Source of the DNA: Pseudomonadota bacterium
GTDB lineage: Bacteria > Pseudomonadota > Alphaproteobacteria > Reyranellales > Reyranellaceae
NCBI GenBank assembly: GCA_023436825.1
Contig: JAEZHS010000274.1
Location: 1-12,772 of the forward strand
Direction of reading: 5' to 3'
DNA: 12,772 nt
Shown here: positions 1 to 6,365 of the stretch, in pieces
Layout: every line of letters starts with the position of its first letter
Numbering within the stretch: position 1 is the stretch's first letter
Notes under the pieces: generated by a model
Told to the model about the DNA's origin: nothing
What the model saw: the letters and a program-made list of their open reading frames with translations, nothing else
The model's database searches: none
Position numbers and translations under genes: made by a program

Positions 1-484
1 GGGCGACCCGCTCGCGGGGCTCACGGCGCCCGGCATCGACGATGTGCTCGGCATATATGGCCGCCTCGCGCGCCGCGAACCAGAGCAGCGCCGTCGCGAC
101 CCTGGCCCGCGCCGTGCAGAGAGCGGTGAAGTCGTCGAGCGGCACACGGTGCAGGGTCATGTCGCTGATGGCCGTGACGGAGAAGACGGCATGCTCGTAG
201 AAGCACGCCGGGAAGCCGACGATGTCTCCCGGCATGATCACGTTCATGATCTGTCGCTTGCCGCTGTGCAGGAGCTTGTAGCGGATGGCGAAGCCGCTCT
301 CGACGACGTGCAGGGCCCTGTATTCGTAGCCTTCGACGATGATGTCCTTCGCCTTCTTGACCACGACCTTCCGGTTCAGGACGTCCGCGAGCGCCGACAG
401 GTCGCCCTCGTCGAGCGCTATCGCATGATTGAACCGGGCGACGAGAGGATGGCTCCTGATGGGACCAGCCGCGGGCTTTCGCAC
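1..484 (-). CDS. Crp/Fnr-family transcriptional regulator (3' end cut by window edge)
   Basis: The minus-strand frame stays open to the left edge and gives 161 residues of a cyclic-nucleotide-binding-type sensor domain. The beta-roll runs from about residue 15 to 110, with EGYEYRALHVVESGFAIRYK, then SGKRQIMNVIMPGDIVGF, the turn typical of Crp/Fnr proteins. The dimerisation helix follows (ALLWFAAREAAIYAEHIVDA), ending in GRREPRERVA just where the DNA-binding helix-turn-helix should begin. That half lies outside the window. There is no N-terminal cysteine cluster, so an Fnr iron-sulfur sensor is unlikely; the effector is unknown. I chose the GTG at 484 because it sits six bases after the TAG of the upstream small gene, suggesting translational coupling; its own Shine-Dalgarno is weak. 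Family call is firm; target genes cannot be told. Confidence 0.88.
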   Translation of the reverse strand, partial: MRKPAAGPIRSHPLVARFNHAIALDEGDLSALADVLNRKVVVKKAKDIIVEGYEYRALHVVESGFAIRYKLLHSGKRQIMNVIMPGDIVGFPACFYEHAVFSVTAISDMTLHRVPLDDFTALCTARARVATALLWFAAREAAIYAEHIVDAGRREPRERVA

Positions 485-489
485 GATCG

Positions 490-663
490 CTAGCCGAGAC
501 CGCGGCCACGGACGGGATTGTCCGGCTCGTTGTCGTTCGAAGCGTGCGGCACGTCCCCGGACACGCGGAAGCCCATTGCCATGGTGCGGCTGACGGAATG
601 ATCGCGGTACGCCGGTTCCGGCAGCGCCGCGTATTGTCCTTGGCGGATCTCGTCGCCGCTCAT
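490..663 (-). CDS. Small hypothetical protein, 57 aa, upstream of the Crp/Fnr gene
   Basis: This is a short minus-strand frame beginning MSGDEIRQGQYAALPEPAYR and ending NPVRGRGLG. I do not recognise the family. It is hydrophilic, has no signal peptide or membrane segment, and has an Asn/Asp-Pro-rich tail. The start at 663 is chosen over an in-frame ATG at 705 because a perfect AGGAGGAGG lies six bases before it. The stop is six bases before the GTG of the Crp/Fnr regulator, so the two are probably co-transcribed and perhaps translationally coupled. The purine-rich ribosome site is far better than that of the regulator, consistent with the small gene driving translation of the pair. It might be a regulator partner or simply a leader ORF; no function is claimed. 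Confidence 0.6.
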   Translation of the reverse strand: MSGDEIRQGQYAALPEPAYRDHSVSRTMAMGFRVSGDVPHASNDNEPDNPVRGRGLG

Positions 664-669
664 TCGCTT

Positions 670-678
670 CCTCCTCCT
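670..678 (-). promoter_or_regulatory. Strong Shine-Dalgarno for the 57-aa gene
   Basis: On the minus strand the bases read AGGAGGAGG, six bases before the ATG at 663. This decides the start of the small gene against the upstream in-frame ATG at 705. Confidence 0.7.
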
Positions 679-902
679 GTCGCCAACCGCATCGATGGCG
701 GCCATAGGTTAGCGCCCCCTGCCCTCGACGATCTTGCTCAGGCGCAATGACCGGGGGAAACGTCACGTCGGTTGCCGATGACAGCTGAATGACCGTCTCC
801 CGGCGCATGCGGCTCCATGCTGCTGGCAATCAATGCCTGTCGCTAAGGTCGCGATTTCCCGGCAGCGAGAGACTGGTGCCCGGCTCTTCGAAGGAGACTG
901 CC

Positions 903-1949
903 GTGGCCTTCCTGTCATCCCTGTTCGCCATCGTCTTGATGGATCTCGTCCTGGCGGGCGACAATGCCCTCGTAATCGGGCTGGTCGCGCGGAACCTGCC
1001 CAAGGCCGCGCAACGTAAGGCGGTCATCTGCGGAACCTTCGGCGCCATCGTCGTCCGCGCGGCGATGGCCGTCCTGATCATCCACGCGCTTGCCGTGCCG
1101 TGCTTCATGCTGGCCGGCGGCATCGCCCTCGCCTGGATCTCGCGAAAGCTGCTGACGCCCGGGCCTGGCGCCGAGGACAGCCGCTCCGCCGCCGCGCCGG
1201 CCGCGACCCTGGCCGCCGCCGTCCGCACCATCGTGATCGCCGACGCCATCATGGGCGTCGACAACGTGCTCGCCATCGGCGGCGCCGCGCACGGCAGCAT
1301 CGTGCTGGTCGTGTCGGGGCTTGCGATCAGCGTGCCGATCATCATCTGGGGCAGCCAGATCGTGATCAGGGTCGTCGACCGCTATCCTTCGGTGATCCTC
1401 CTGGGCGGTGCGGTGCTCGCCTGGACGGGCTGTTCGATGGTCGTGCGTGAGCCGCTGATCAGCCCCTGGCTCGAGACTCACCCGGCAGCCGAGCCCATGA
1501 TCGCCGTGCTGATCTTCTCGATCTCGCTGGCGCCCTGGTACAGAGCGCGTCTCCCCGATCGGATGAAGCCGCTGGTCGCCCTGCTCCCGGCGCTGCTGGT
1601 CTGGCTGCTGAGCGTCGAGGTGCTCGCCGCGCCCGCGAGCGATCACCTGATCCAGGGATTGAGCTGGATCGCCTGGCTGCCGCTTGCCGCATTCTATCTA
1701 TGGGCACGCGAACGGCTCGCGTCGCGACGTCCAGCTTTGCGCGCACGCAATGCCGCCAGGCAGCGCGGGACACCTCGCGGCCGGCCATACGAGGCATCGG
1801 CCATTTCCACCCGGAACAACGAGGCGGCAGCGTGCTCTTCGACCTTCCCCGTCTTCCCTACGATCGATCGGCGCTCGAGCCCTGGATCTCGGCGAGGGCG
1901 CTCGAACTCCACCATGGCAGGCATCACCGGACCTATGTCACGACGCTGA
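903..1949 (+). CDS. TerC/YjbE-family integral membrane metal-transport protein
   Basis: TerC-family proteins are polytopic membrane proteins tied to metal export, especially manganese, and to tellurite resistance. The two signature acidic segments are present: DLVLAGDN at residues 14-21 and DAIMGVDN at 114-121, each inside a hydrophobic helix. About nine hydrophobic stretches can be seen (roughly 2-29, 40-65, 66-84, 100-129, 131-158, 161-181, 199-213, 224-243, 250-268). The GTG start at 903 has AAGGAGA five bases upstream and begins exactly at the family N-terminus; the in-frame ATG at 789 adds unrelated sequence. At 348 residues it is longer than YjbE-like members (about 220-240). The last ~80 residues are Arg/Ser-rich and not TerC-like, and the final 39 codons overlap the dismutase gene in another frame. 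The true C-terminus may differ if a frameshift is present. Linked to the dismutase, a role in manganese or iron balance under oxidative stress is an inference. Confidence 0.85.
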   Translation: MAFLSSLFAIVLMDLVLAGDNALVIGLVARNLPKAAQRKAVICGTFGAIVVRAAMAVLIIHALAVPCFMLAGGIALAWISRKLLTPGPGAEDSRSAAAPAATLAAAVRTIVIADAIMGVDNVLAIGGAAHGSIVLVVSGLAISVPIIIWGSQIVIRVVDRYPSVILLGGAVLAWTGCSMVVREPLISPWLETHPAAEPMIAVLIFSISLAPWYRARLPDRMKPLVALLPALLVWLLSVEVLAAPASDHLIQGLSWIAWLPLAAFYLWARERLASRRPALRARNAARQRGTPRGRPYEASAISTRNNEAAACSSTFPVFPTIDRRSSPGSRRGRSNSTMAGITGPMSRR

Positions 1950-2491
1950 ACCGCCTGATCGAGGGATCGCCTCTTGCTACCATACCACTCGAGTCGATCG
2001 TCCGCCGGACCGCCACCGACGAAGCTGCGGCAGACGTCTTCAACAATGCCGCCCAGGCCTGGAACCACACCTTTTTCTGGAACTGCATGAAGCCCGGCGG
2101 AGGCGGCCGGCCCACCGGCGACCTGGCCCGGCAAATCGACCGCGATTTCGGCAGTGCCGAAAGGTTCAGGCAACTCTTCCAGCAGGCGGCCGCCAGTGTG
2201 TTCGGCAGCGGCTGGGCGTGGCTGGTCGCCGACAAGGTCGGGTTGACGATCGTCAAGACGGCCAATGCCATGACCCCGATCGCCCACGGCCAGACGCCGC
2301 TGCTCGTCTGCGATGTCTGGGAGCATGCGTACCATCTCGATTACCAGAACCGGCGCGCTGAGTTCGTCTCCACCTTCCTCGACAGGCTGGTGAACTGGGA
2401 CTTCGCCGCACGGAACCTGGCAGGTGTGACCTACTCCAGGTCCCAGCTTCATGGAGCGACCCGGGCGCAATCGTGGCATGCGTCGGGCTGA
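1832..2491 (+). CDS. sodB: Superoxide dismutase, Fe-type (Fe/Mn family)
   Basis: Converts superoxide to oxygen and hydrogen peroxide. The 219-residue product aligns over its whole length with Fe/Mn dismutases: FDLPRLPYD at the N-terminus, metal ligands His27 (LELHHGRHH), His79 (NNAAQAWNHTFFWN), and Asp161 and His165 (CDVWEHAYHLDY). Gln75 in AAQAWNH and the alanine in NAMTP match the iron-type pattern, since Mn enzymes place the second-shell glutamine elsewhere. The metal actually used is not proven. No signal peptide is seen, so it should be cytoplasmic. The GTG start at 1832 is chosen because family homology begins there and GAGGCGG lies just upstream; an in-frame ATG at 1700 would add 44 unrelated residues. 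It overlaps the 3' end of the TerC frame by 118 bases, so both are probably on one transcript. The last ~12 residues extend past the usual family end. Confidence 0.95.
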   Translation: MLFDLPRLPYDRSALEPWISARALELHHGRHHRTYVTTLNRLIEGSPLATIPLESIVRRTATDEAAADVFNNAAQAWNHTFFWNCMKPGGGGRPTGDLARQIDRDFGSAERFRQLFQQAAASVFGSGWAWLVADKVGLTIVKTANAMTPIAHGQTPLLVCDVWEHAYHLDYQNRRAEFVSTFLDRLVNWDFAARNLAGVTYSRSQLHGATRAQSWHASG

Positions 2492-2499
2492 TGCTCGTC

Positions 2500-2518
2500 G
2501 CGCCTGTTTCTAAGGCGC
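2500..2518. terminator. Small hairpin between convergent genes
   Basis: GCGCCT, a seven-base loop, then AGGCGC forms a perfect 6-bp stem between the dismutase stop and the stop of the minus-strand STAS-like gene, overlapping the latter. There is no U-tract on either strand, so termination is only suggested by its position between convergent genes. Confidence 0.3.
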
Positions 2519-2905
2519 CTCTATCGGCTTGAAGTCCAGCTTGCCGAGGCCGAATTGCATGAGGCCGACGTCCAACGACCTCGCCAGCAGCGGAGGCGTC
2601 ACGCCGACCCTCGCCTGTGCGGCGCCGAACAGCGAGAACAGGCCGAACAGCTCGGCCTGGGGCGCCACGATCACCCGCTTGTATCCCGGACAGAGCTGGC
2701 GCCGGCGCCCGCGAGCGGCAACCGCCTGATCCGGCATGTTGATATGCTCGATGCCGCTGAAATCGAACAGGAAGTGCGACGGCCCCCTGGCGGCGACGAG
2801 GGTCTGCGCGAACCGATCGAGCATGCCGATGACCGGCCGCCCGAACTCTCCCGAGAACGACATCAGCGCGACGTGGTGCGTGGCATCGTACTGGACGCTG
2901 AGCAT
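2510..2905 (-). CDS. STAS-like small protein, hypothetical
   Basis: The product has 131 residues, beginning MLSVQYDATHHVALMSFSGE. The pattern beta-strand, helix (GMLDRFAQTLVAARG), strand ending in FLFDFSGIEHINMPDQA, helix, then YKRVIVAPQAELFGLFSLFG resembles the alternating strand/helix order of STAS or SpoIIAA-like domains, where an Asp-Phe/Leu-Ser turn precedes a helix. There is no clear conserved phosphorylatable serine of an anti-anti-sigma factor, so a sensing or scaffolding role is as likely. The start at 2905 is chosen because AGGGAG lies a few bases upstream; the open frame continues to 3007 with no such support. It is a single gene converging on the dismutase with only 18 bases between stops. 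The coding call is fairly safe; the fold assignment is an inference. Confidence 0.6.
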   Translation of the reverse strand: MLSVQYDATHHVALMSFSGEFGRPVIGMLDRFAQTLVAARGPSHFLFDFSGIEHINMPDQAVAARGRRRQLCPGYKRVIVAPQAELFGLFSLFGAAQARVGVTPPLLARSLDVGLMQFGLGKLDFKPIEAP

Positions 2906-3001
2906 GCTCCCTGCTTCTCCGAATATGCGCCTGCTCGCAGCGGCAAGTTTAACGAATGTCGGGGGCTCGCTCCATCCGTCGTTATGTCGTCGCGCCGGCC
3001 T

Positions 3002-3030
3002 GGGCACCGATACGTCGGCGTTTGCGCGAC
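3002..3030. repeat. 29-bp direct repeat, copy 1
   Basis: Starts GGGCACCGATACGTCG and matches 3267-3295 at 25 of 29 positions; the first 16 bases are identical. The four mismatches are at repeat positions 17, 20, 23 and 26, exactly three bases apart, as in two diverged coding copies. Read on the minus strand both give SRKRRRIGA; read on the plus strand both give APIRRRLRD. Confidence 0.7.
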
Positions 3031-3048
3031 TTGAAAACGTTAGAGACC

Positions 3049-3085
3049 AAAACTCTGGGTGCCGGCCGGGGGCCTACAGAGTTTT
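3049..3085. repeat. 9-bp perfect inverted repeat (possible two-way terminator)
   Basis: AAAACTCTG at 3049-3057 pairs perfectly with CAGAGTTTT at 3077-3085 around a 19-base GC-rich loop that can form a small inner stem. Each arm ends in a run of four A or T, so a transcript from either strand would carry a hairpin closed by A-U pairs. No gene ends right beside it, so it could equally be a protein-binding palindrome or the remnant of an element end. Confidence 0.4.
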
Positions 3086-3266
3086 CCGCCGCGAACCCTG
3101 AGGCCAACCATCGGAACTCGATCGCCAGTGGTTGCCATGCGCCGTTCCAGCTCCCGGAGCCCAGCGACAATCCACGAGGCCAACGTGGCAGCACTGGGCT
3201 CGCGGCAGCACCAGGCCAGCCGACATGATCACACATCGAACGATGAATAGAGCGAGCGGTGCCCAG

Positions 3267-3295
3267 GGGCACCGATACGTCGACGCTTACGGGAC
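3267..3295. repeat. 29-bp direct repeat, copy 2
   Basis: Second copy of the repeat at 3002-3030, 265 bp away and in the same orientation. On the minus strand an ATG at 3310 opens a 23-codon frame reading MSCFGSRKRRRIGAPGHR before stopping; copy 1 lies in a frame reading NVFKSRKRRRIGAQAGATT then stop. The shared peptide is kept while codons differ. Confidence 0.7.
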
Positions 3296-3793
3296 CCGAA
3301 ACAAGACATGCGTTCGTTCGTCACCTCCTGGTCATCCAGTTGCCGTCATCGATGGCGCCGTCCCGATCGGGAGAACGGACCGGCGCGTGTGCGCATGCCT
3401 CGCCTCCAGAGACGTCGTTCGGAGGCGATGGCACTCGGTGACGTCTTTCCCAGGACCGGCAGACCCGGTGACCCCCTTGGCGTTCCGCCCATCCGTATCC
3501 GGTTGCCGACCTGTGTGGGCCGGTCCGGACGCGATGAAGGTCGCTGTAGGCCTCACCGGCACTCGGGCGCATCCTTGATGCGTGGCCGAGGACTCTGGCC
3601 GCCCGCTGTTGGGCTTGTCAGCGGCCATTATGCCGATCCTCTCGAAGAGCGTCGGCGGAGATAAGCCACAATATCCGGTAACGAAGTCAACCCGATTCAG
3701 ACACGGCGCGTGTGGCGCTGTGCTGGCAATGCCTGCAGCCGGTCATGCGTCGTTGATCTATGCTCCGGCGGCAAACCGAGAGGAGACGACTGA

Positions 3794-4117
3794 ATGGCCT
3801 TCTATGAGCTTCGCCAGTACTTCGTGCGGCCCGGCAAGATGGACGAGTGGGTGAAGATCATGGAGGAGGAGATCATCCCGTTCCAGGTCTCCAAGGGCAT
3901 GGTGATCTGCGGCAGCTTCCGCGGCGAGACGGACGGCTCCGCCTATATCTGGATCCGCCGCTTCGACAGCGAGAGCGAACGCGAGGCGCTGTACAAGGCG
4001 GTGTACGAGACGGACTACTGGAAGACCAAGATTGCGCCGCGCGTGCCGGATTGCCTGGACCGCGAAAAGGCGCACATCCAGCGGATCGTGCCGACGTCGC
4101 GGTCAACGATGCAGTAG
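3794..4117 (+). CDS. NIPSNAP-family protein
   Basis: This is a 107-residue protein of the NIPSNAP (ferredoxin-like, dimeric alpha-beta barrel) family. The sequence opens MAFYELRQYFVRPGKMDEWV, the usual first strand plus helix, and contains GSFRGETDGSAYIWIRRFDSESERE, the characteristic central strand and loop. YETDYWKTKIAPRV near residue 80 is the second helix. Length is normal for one bacterial NIPSNAP domain. The ATG at 3794 has AGAGGAG about nine bases before it. Bacterial members are mostly of unknown biochemical role; some occur with catabolic genes. It converges on the histidine-rich gene at 4152-4730 with 34 bases between stops, where a weak CCGCG/CGCGG pairing (4118-4139) could form. 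It is probably transcribed alone. Confidence 0.9.
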   Translation: MAFYELRQYFVRPGKMDEWVKIMEEEIIPFQVSKGMVICGSFRGETDGSAYIWIRRFDSESEREALYKAVYETDYWKTKIAPRVPDCLDREKAHIQRIVPTSRSTMQ

Positions 4118-4151
4118 CCGCGGACGCGCCTCATCGCGGACGGGTACGGCG

Positions 4152-4730
4152 TCAGACACCCAAAGGGGCGTCCTGACCGACGACCTGCTTGTAGAGCGCA
4201 CGGACCTCGTCGGAAACCCGGTGCGTATCTTCCTTCAGGTTGCGCGGCGTGATCGCGATGAAGGCGATTTCCCAGTTGTCCGGCTTGGGAACGCCGACCT
4301 TCGGCACGAAGGCATGCGGCGCGCCGGGCGCATTGTGGAAATGGCTGCCGCCGACCGCCGGCTCCAGCACCGGCTTGCCATCTTCGTCGATGGAAAAGCC
4401 TTCCGCCTCGCCTACGACATACATCGGGAACTGGTCGGTGCGGCTGGCGATGTGGGTGTGAAGCTCGACTTTCGGCAGGAACACCGCCGCGACGCCACGG
4501 CCGTGCCGGTTCTGGCCCAGCCGCCACGGGCCGGGTCCGCTGAGATCCGGCGCGTCGGACAGGCGATATTCGGCGCGGGCCAGGATGGCGCGCAGCGCTT
4601 CCTTGGGGTTGAATTCCGGACCGGCCGCGGCGCGCGCCTTGCTGAAGTCAGCGTAGACCGACTTCATCCATTGAATCTCGTCGTCGGCCAGTTCGTGGTC
4701 GAGAACCGGGAGAGCCGCACCATCGGGCAT
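4152..4730 (-). CDS. Cupin-like histidine-rich hypothetical protein
   Basis: The 192-residue product has no family I can name with confidence. Residues 1-60 are helical (DDEIQWMKSVYADFSKARAA). From about residue 80 a beta-rich part contains VFLPKVELHTHIASR (His91, His93) and GGSHFHNAPGAPHAFVP (His130, His132, His139). Paired histidines in a beta-rich setting around GSHFH and PHAFVP resemble the metal-binding motifs of cupins, so a non-haem metal protein or dioxygenase-like role is possible, but this is inference. No signal peptide is seen. The ATG at 4730 is preceded by AGGA at about seven bases. Coding is well supported by conserved-looking motifs and GC-rich third positions. Confidence 0.7.
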   Translation of the reverse strand: MPDGAALPVLDHELADDEIQWMKSVYADFSKARAAAGPEFNPKEALRAILARAEYRLSDAPDLSGPGPWRLGQNRHGRGVAAVFLPKVELHTHIASRTDQFPMYVVGEAEGFSIDEDGKPVLEPAVGGSHFHNAPGAPHAFVPKVGVPKPDNWEIAFIAITPRNLKEDTHRVSDEVRALYKQVVGQDAPLGV

Positions 4731-4839
4731 AAAAGGGTCCTGTGCCTTGTTACGACATTCCCGGAGAACCCGCGGAACGTCGCGAACGCTAGCATTCGGC
4801 AGGGTTGTGGGGAAGCCGTGGTCACCAAGTCGGCTTGAG

Positions 4840-4864
4840 GGAACAATGACGAGAACCTGCCGTT
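4840..4864 (+). promoter_or_regulatory. EcfG-type (general stress response) sigma-factor promoter
   Basis: GGAAC at 4840-4844 and CGTT at 4861-4864 are separated by exactly 16 bases, the known consensus of alphaproteobacterial EcfG (SigT/RpoE4) promoters. It lies 29 bases before the GTG start of the VOC gene on the same strand, leaving room for a start of transcription near 4870 and the GGAGG ribosome site at 4883-4887. The match is complete in both boxes; activity is inferred. Confidence 0.6.
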
Positions 4865-4892
4865 ACGGAGCAAGGTCGCAACGGAGGCAGCT

Positions 4893-5269
4893 GTGATCCA
4901 CCCGTCTCCATAGGGACGAATGATGTCGGGCGCTCGAAGCGCTTCTATGATGCCGTTTTGCCGATCGTCGGCATTGTGCCGATGGCCGAGGACGAGGGCG
5001 GACTAGGTTACGGAAGCGGCACGTTTCACTTCAGTGTTCAGGTTCCAATTGATGGAAAGCCTGCGACCGTGGGCAATGGGACTCACATCGCGTTTGCCGT
5101 CGAGGACCGTTTGATGGTGAATCGATTTTACGCAGCAGCATTGAAGCATGGTGGCAGCGACGATGGCGCGCCGGGGCTGCGACCGCACTACGATGCCAAC
5201 TATTATGGGGCGTTCGTCCGCGATCCAGACGGTCACAAAATTGAGGCAGTGACCTACTCCGCAAAATAG
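4893..5269 (+). pseudogene. VOC/glyoxalase-family gene with a frameshift in codon 4
   Basis: The reading frame ending at 5269 gives a complete VOC-fold protein: IGTNDVGRSKRFYDAVLPI, GGLGYGSG, VQVPIDGKPATVGNGTHIAF, then NYYGAFVRDPDGHKIEAVTY. THIAF and KIEAV hold two expected metal-side residues. The natural start is GTG 4893 with GGAGG six bases before it, but it reads Val-Ile-His-Pro-Ser-Pro-stop. Adding one base at about 4902 (CACCCG to CACCACG) restores the normal family N-terminus, M-I-H-H-V-S-I-G-T-N. A TTG at 4958 could start a 103-residue remnant lacking the first strand and its metal ligand. So this is a recent one-base deletion, or a sequencing error. Third positions are clearly less GC-rich than in neighbours, suggesting a different origin. 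It would lie under the EcfG-type promoter. Confidence 0.7.
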
Positions 5270-5287
5270 TCGCTTGTGGAGGCACCC

Positions 5288-5437
5288 ATGCCAAACGCCC
5301 CCTATGCGATTGTCGAAGCCCCTCCCACGCTGGGGCTTGCGACCGCCAGTGTCGTCGCTCAAGGGGACGGCGGGGTCATGGTGATTCCCAGGGGTGAAGG
5401 GACTGGCGGCGTGTCGTTCACGGACGAACGCAAATGA
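5288..5437 (+). pseudogene. N-terminal stub resembling an arginase-family gene
   Basis: The 49-codon frame starts MPNAPYAIVEAPPTLGLATA, like the first strand of arginase/agmatinase-family proteins, where an Ala-Ile-x-Glu-Ala-Pro segment is followed by a Leu-Gly-Leu turn. It then changes to GDGGVMVIPRGEGTGG and stops; a full member would be near 290 residues and none of the His/Asp metal motifs are present. A good GGAGG lies five bases before the ATG, 18 bases after the VOC stop, so both were probably one transcript. The frame overlaps the last codons of the minus-strand oxidoreductase by 20 bases. I read it as the remainder of a gene lost by deletion, but a genuine small protein is possible. 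Confidence 0.4.
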
Positions 5438-6335
5438 TCGTCTTCCCGTTGACGCGCTTGGTCCGGTTGAAGGCGGCGACGGCGTCATCGAGGGTCGAGA
5501 CGTTGCCGATGTGCGTCCGCAGTCGCCCGTCCCGCACCCGCTGGACGATCTCCTTCAGTTGGGCGCGATCGGACTCGACGACGAAGTCGACCGCCAGCCC
5601 GTCGGCGGGCCGTGCCACGGCCGGGCCGGCGATGGTCACCAGTGTCCCTCCGGCTCGAACCAGGCCTGCGGACCGCTTCCCGATGTCGCCGCCGAAGACA
5701 TCGAACACGAGCTCGACTCCGCCGACGTCTTCCAGGGCATCGTTCTCGAGGTCGACGAACTCCTGCGCGCCGAAGTCGAGCGCCGTCTGCCGGTGGGCCG
5801 CGCGTCCGGTGCCGATGACATACGCGCCAGCCGCGCGTGCGAGTTGCGTCGCCATCGAGCCGACGGCGCCGGCCGCGCCGTGCACGAGGACGCTCTGCCC
5901 CGCCTGAAGGCGGCCGTGCTCGAACAGTCCCTGCCACGCCGTCAGGCCCGACATCGGCAGGCTTGCGCCCACCGTGAAGTCGACGTCGCCCGGCAGCGGC
6001 GCGAGGTTGCGCGCCTCGACGGCCACATGCTCCGCCAGGGTGCCGTCGCGATACCAGTCCGTAAGGCCGAGCACCCGCTGTCCCACGGACAGCCCGCGCG
6101 TGCCGTAGCCGAGGGCGGTGACCACGCCGGCCAGCTCATGGCCGGGGATCGATGGTGTCCGGTCACGGTCGAGGCGATCGGTCCAGGTCGGAGGCCACGT
6201 CAGCTCATCCGGGACGAATCCCGATGCATGAACCTGCACGATGACGTCGTTTATCGCTGCCTGCGGCTCGGGCCGCTCCACCAGCTTCATCCCGGCCGTT
6301 CCCGCAGCCTGGTCCGTCACCACGATCGCCTTCAT
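5418..6335 (-). CDS. NAD(P)-dependent MDR oxidoreductase, quinone-oxidoreductase-like
   Basis: The 305-residue product is a medium-chain dehydrogenase/reductase of the zinc-independent quinone or enone reductase branch, using NADPH to reduce activated double bonds or quinones. The catalytic GroES-like part includes PSIPGHELAGVVTALGYG (about 61-78) and VGQRVLGL; the Rossmann fold has VLVHGAAGAVGSMATQLARA with the GxxGxxG nucleotide motif at 153-159. Neither the catalytic cysteine nor the four-cysteine structural zinc loop of alcohol dehydrogenases is present. It ends VNGKTIICVRP, a normal family end. The ATG at 6335 is chosen because GAGGAGA lies nine bases upstream; an in-frame ATG at 6355 would add seven residues. 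It is divergent from the MocR-type regulator, its probable controller. The exact substrate is unknown. Confidence 0.9.
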   Translation of the reverse strand: MKAIVVTDQAAGTAGMKLVERPEPQAAINDVIVQVHASGFVPDELTWPPTWTDRLDRDRTPSIPGHELAGVVTALGYGTRGLSVGQRVLGLTDWYRDGTLAEHVAVEARNLAPLPGDVDFTVGASLPMSGLTAWQGLFEHGRLQAGQSVLVHGAAGAVGSMATQLARAAGAYVIGTGRAAHRQTALDFGAQEFVDLENDALEDVGGVELVFDVFGGDIGKRSAGLVRAGGTLVTIAGPAVARPADGLAVDFVVESDRAQLKEIVQRVRDGRLRTHIGNVSTLDDAVAAFNRTKRVNGKTIICVRP

Positions 6336-6365
6336 GACAATTTTCTCCTCGGCCATCTGTCTCTC

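Larger units (their letters stand above)
2906..3793. other. 888-base gap without a convincing gene
   Basis: Several short open frames exist on both strands but none shows a recognisable family, a good ribosome site and coding-like composition together. The left third holds two copies of a 29-bp coding-like repeat and a 9-bp inverted repeat, annotated separately. The middle has a 12-bp perfect palindrome, TCCCGATCGGGA, at 3361-3372. The final bases carry the ribosome site of the NIPSNAP gene. The region may be gene debris; I see no transposase motif. Confidence 0.5.

Noticed and set aside
44..493. Plus-strand 149-codon frame at the left edge
   Set aside because: The minus strand there gives a good Crp/Fnr sensor domain; the plus frame is its shadow.
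749..760. CCGGGGGAAAC shared with the GMC ribosome site at 12628-12638
   Set aside because: No suitable start codon follows at the right distance near 760, so it looks like chance.
706..902. yybP-ykoY manganese riboswitch before TerC
   Set aside because: TerC genes often carry one, so I looked, but could not find the conserved paired loops; only a GGGGGAAAC stretch is present.
830..1797. Several minus-strand open frames opposite TerC
   Set aside because: Composition is Arg/Ala/Asp-biased without motifs, while the plus strand encodes a clear TerC protein.
3308..3664. Open frames on both strands in the 2906-3793 gap as real genes
   Set aside because: There is no ribosome site, no family resemblance and mixed codon use; kept only as a gap with repeats.
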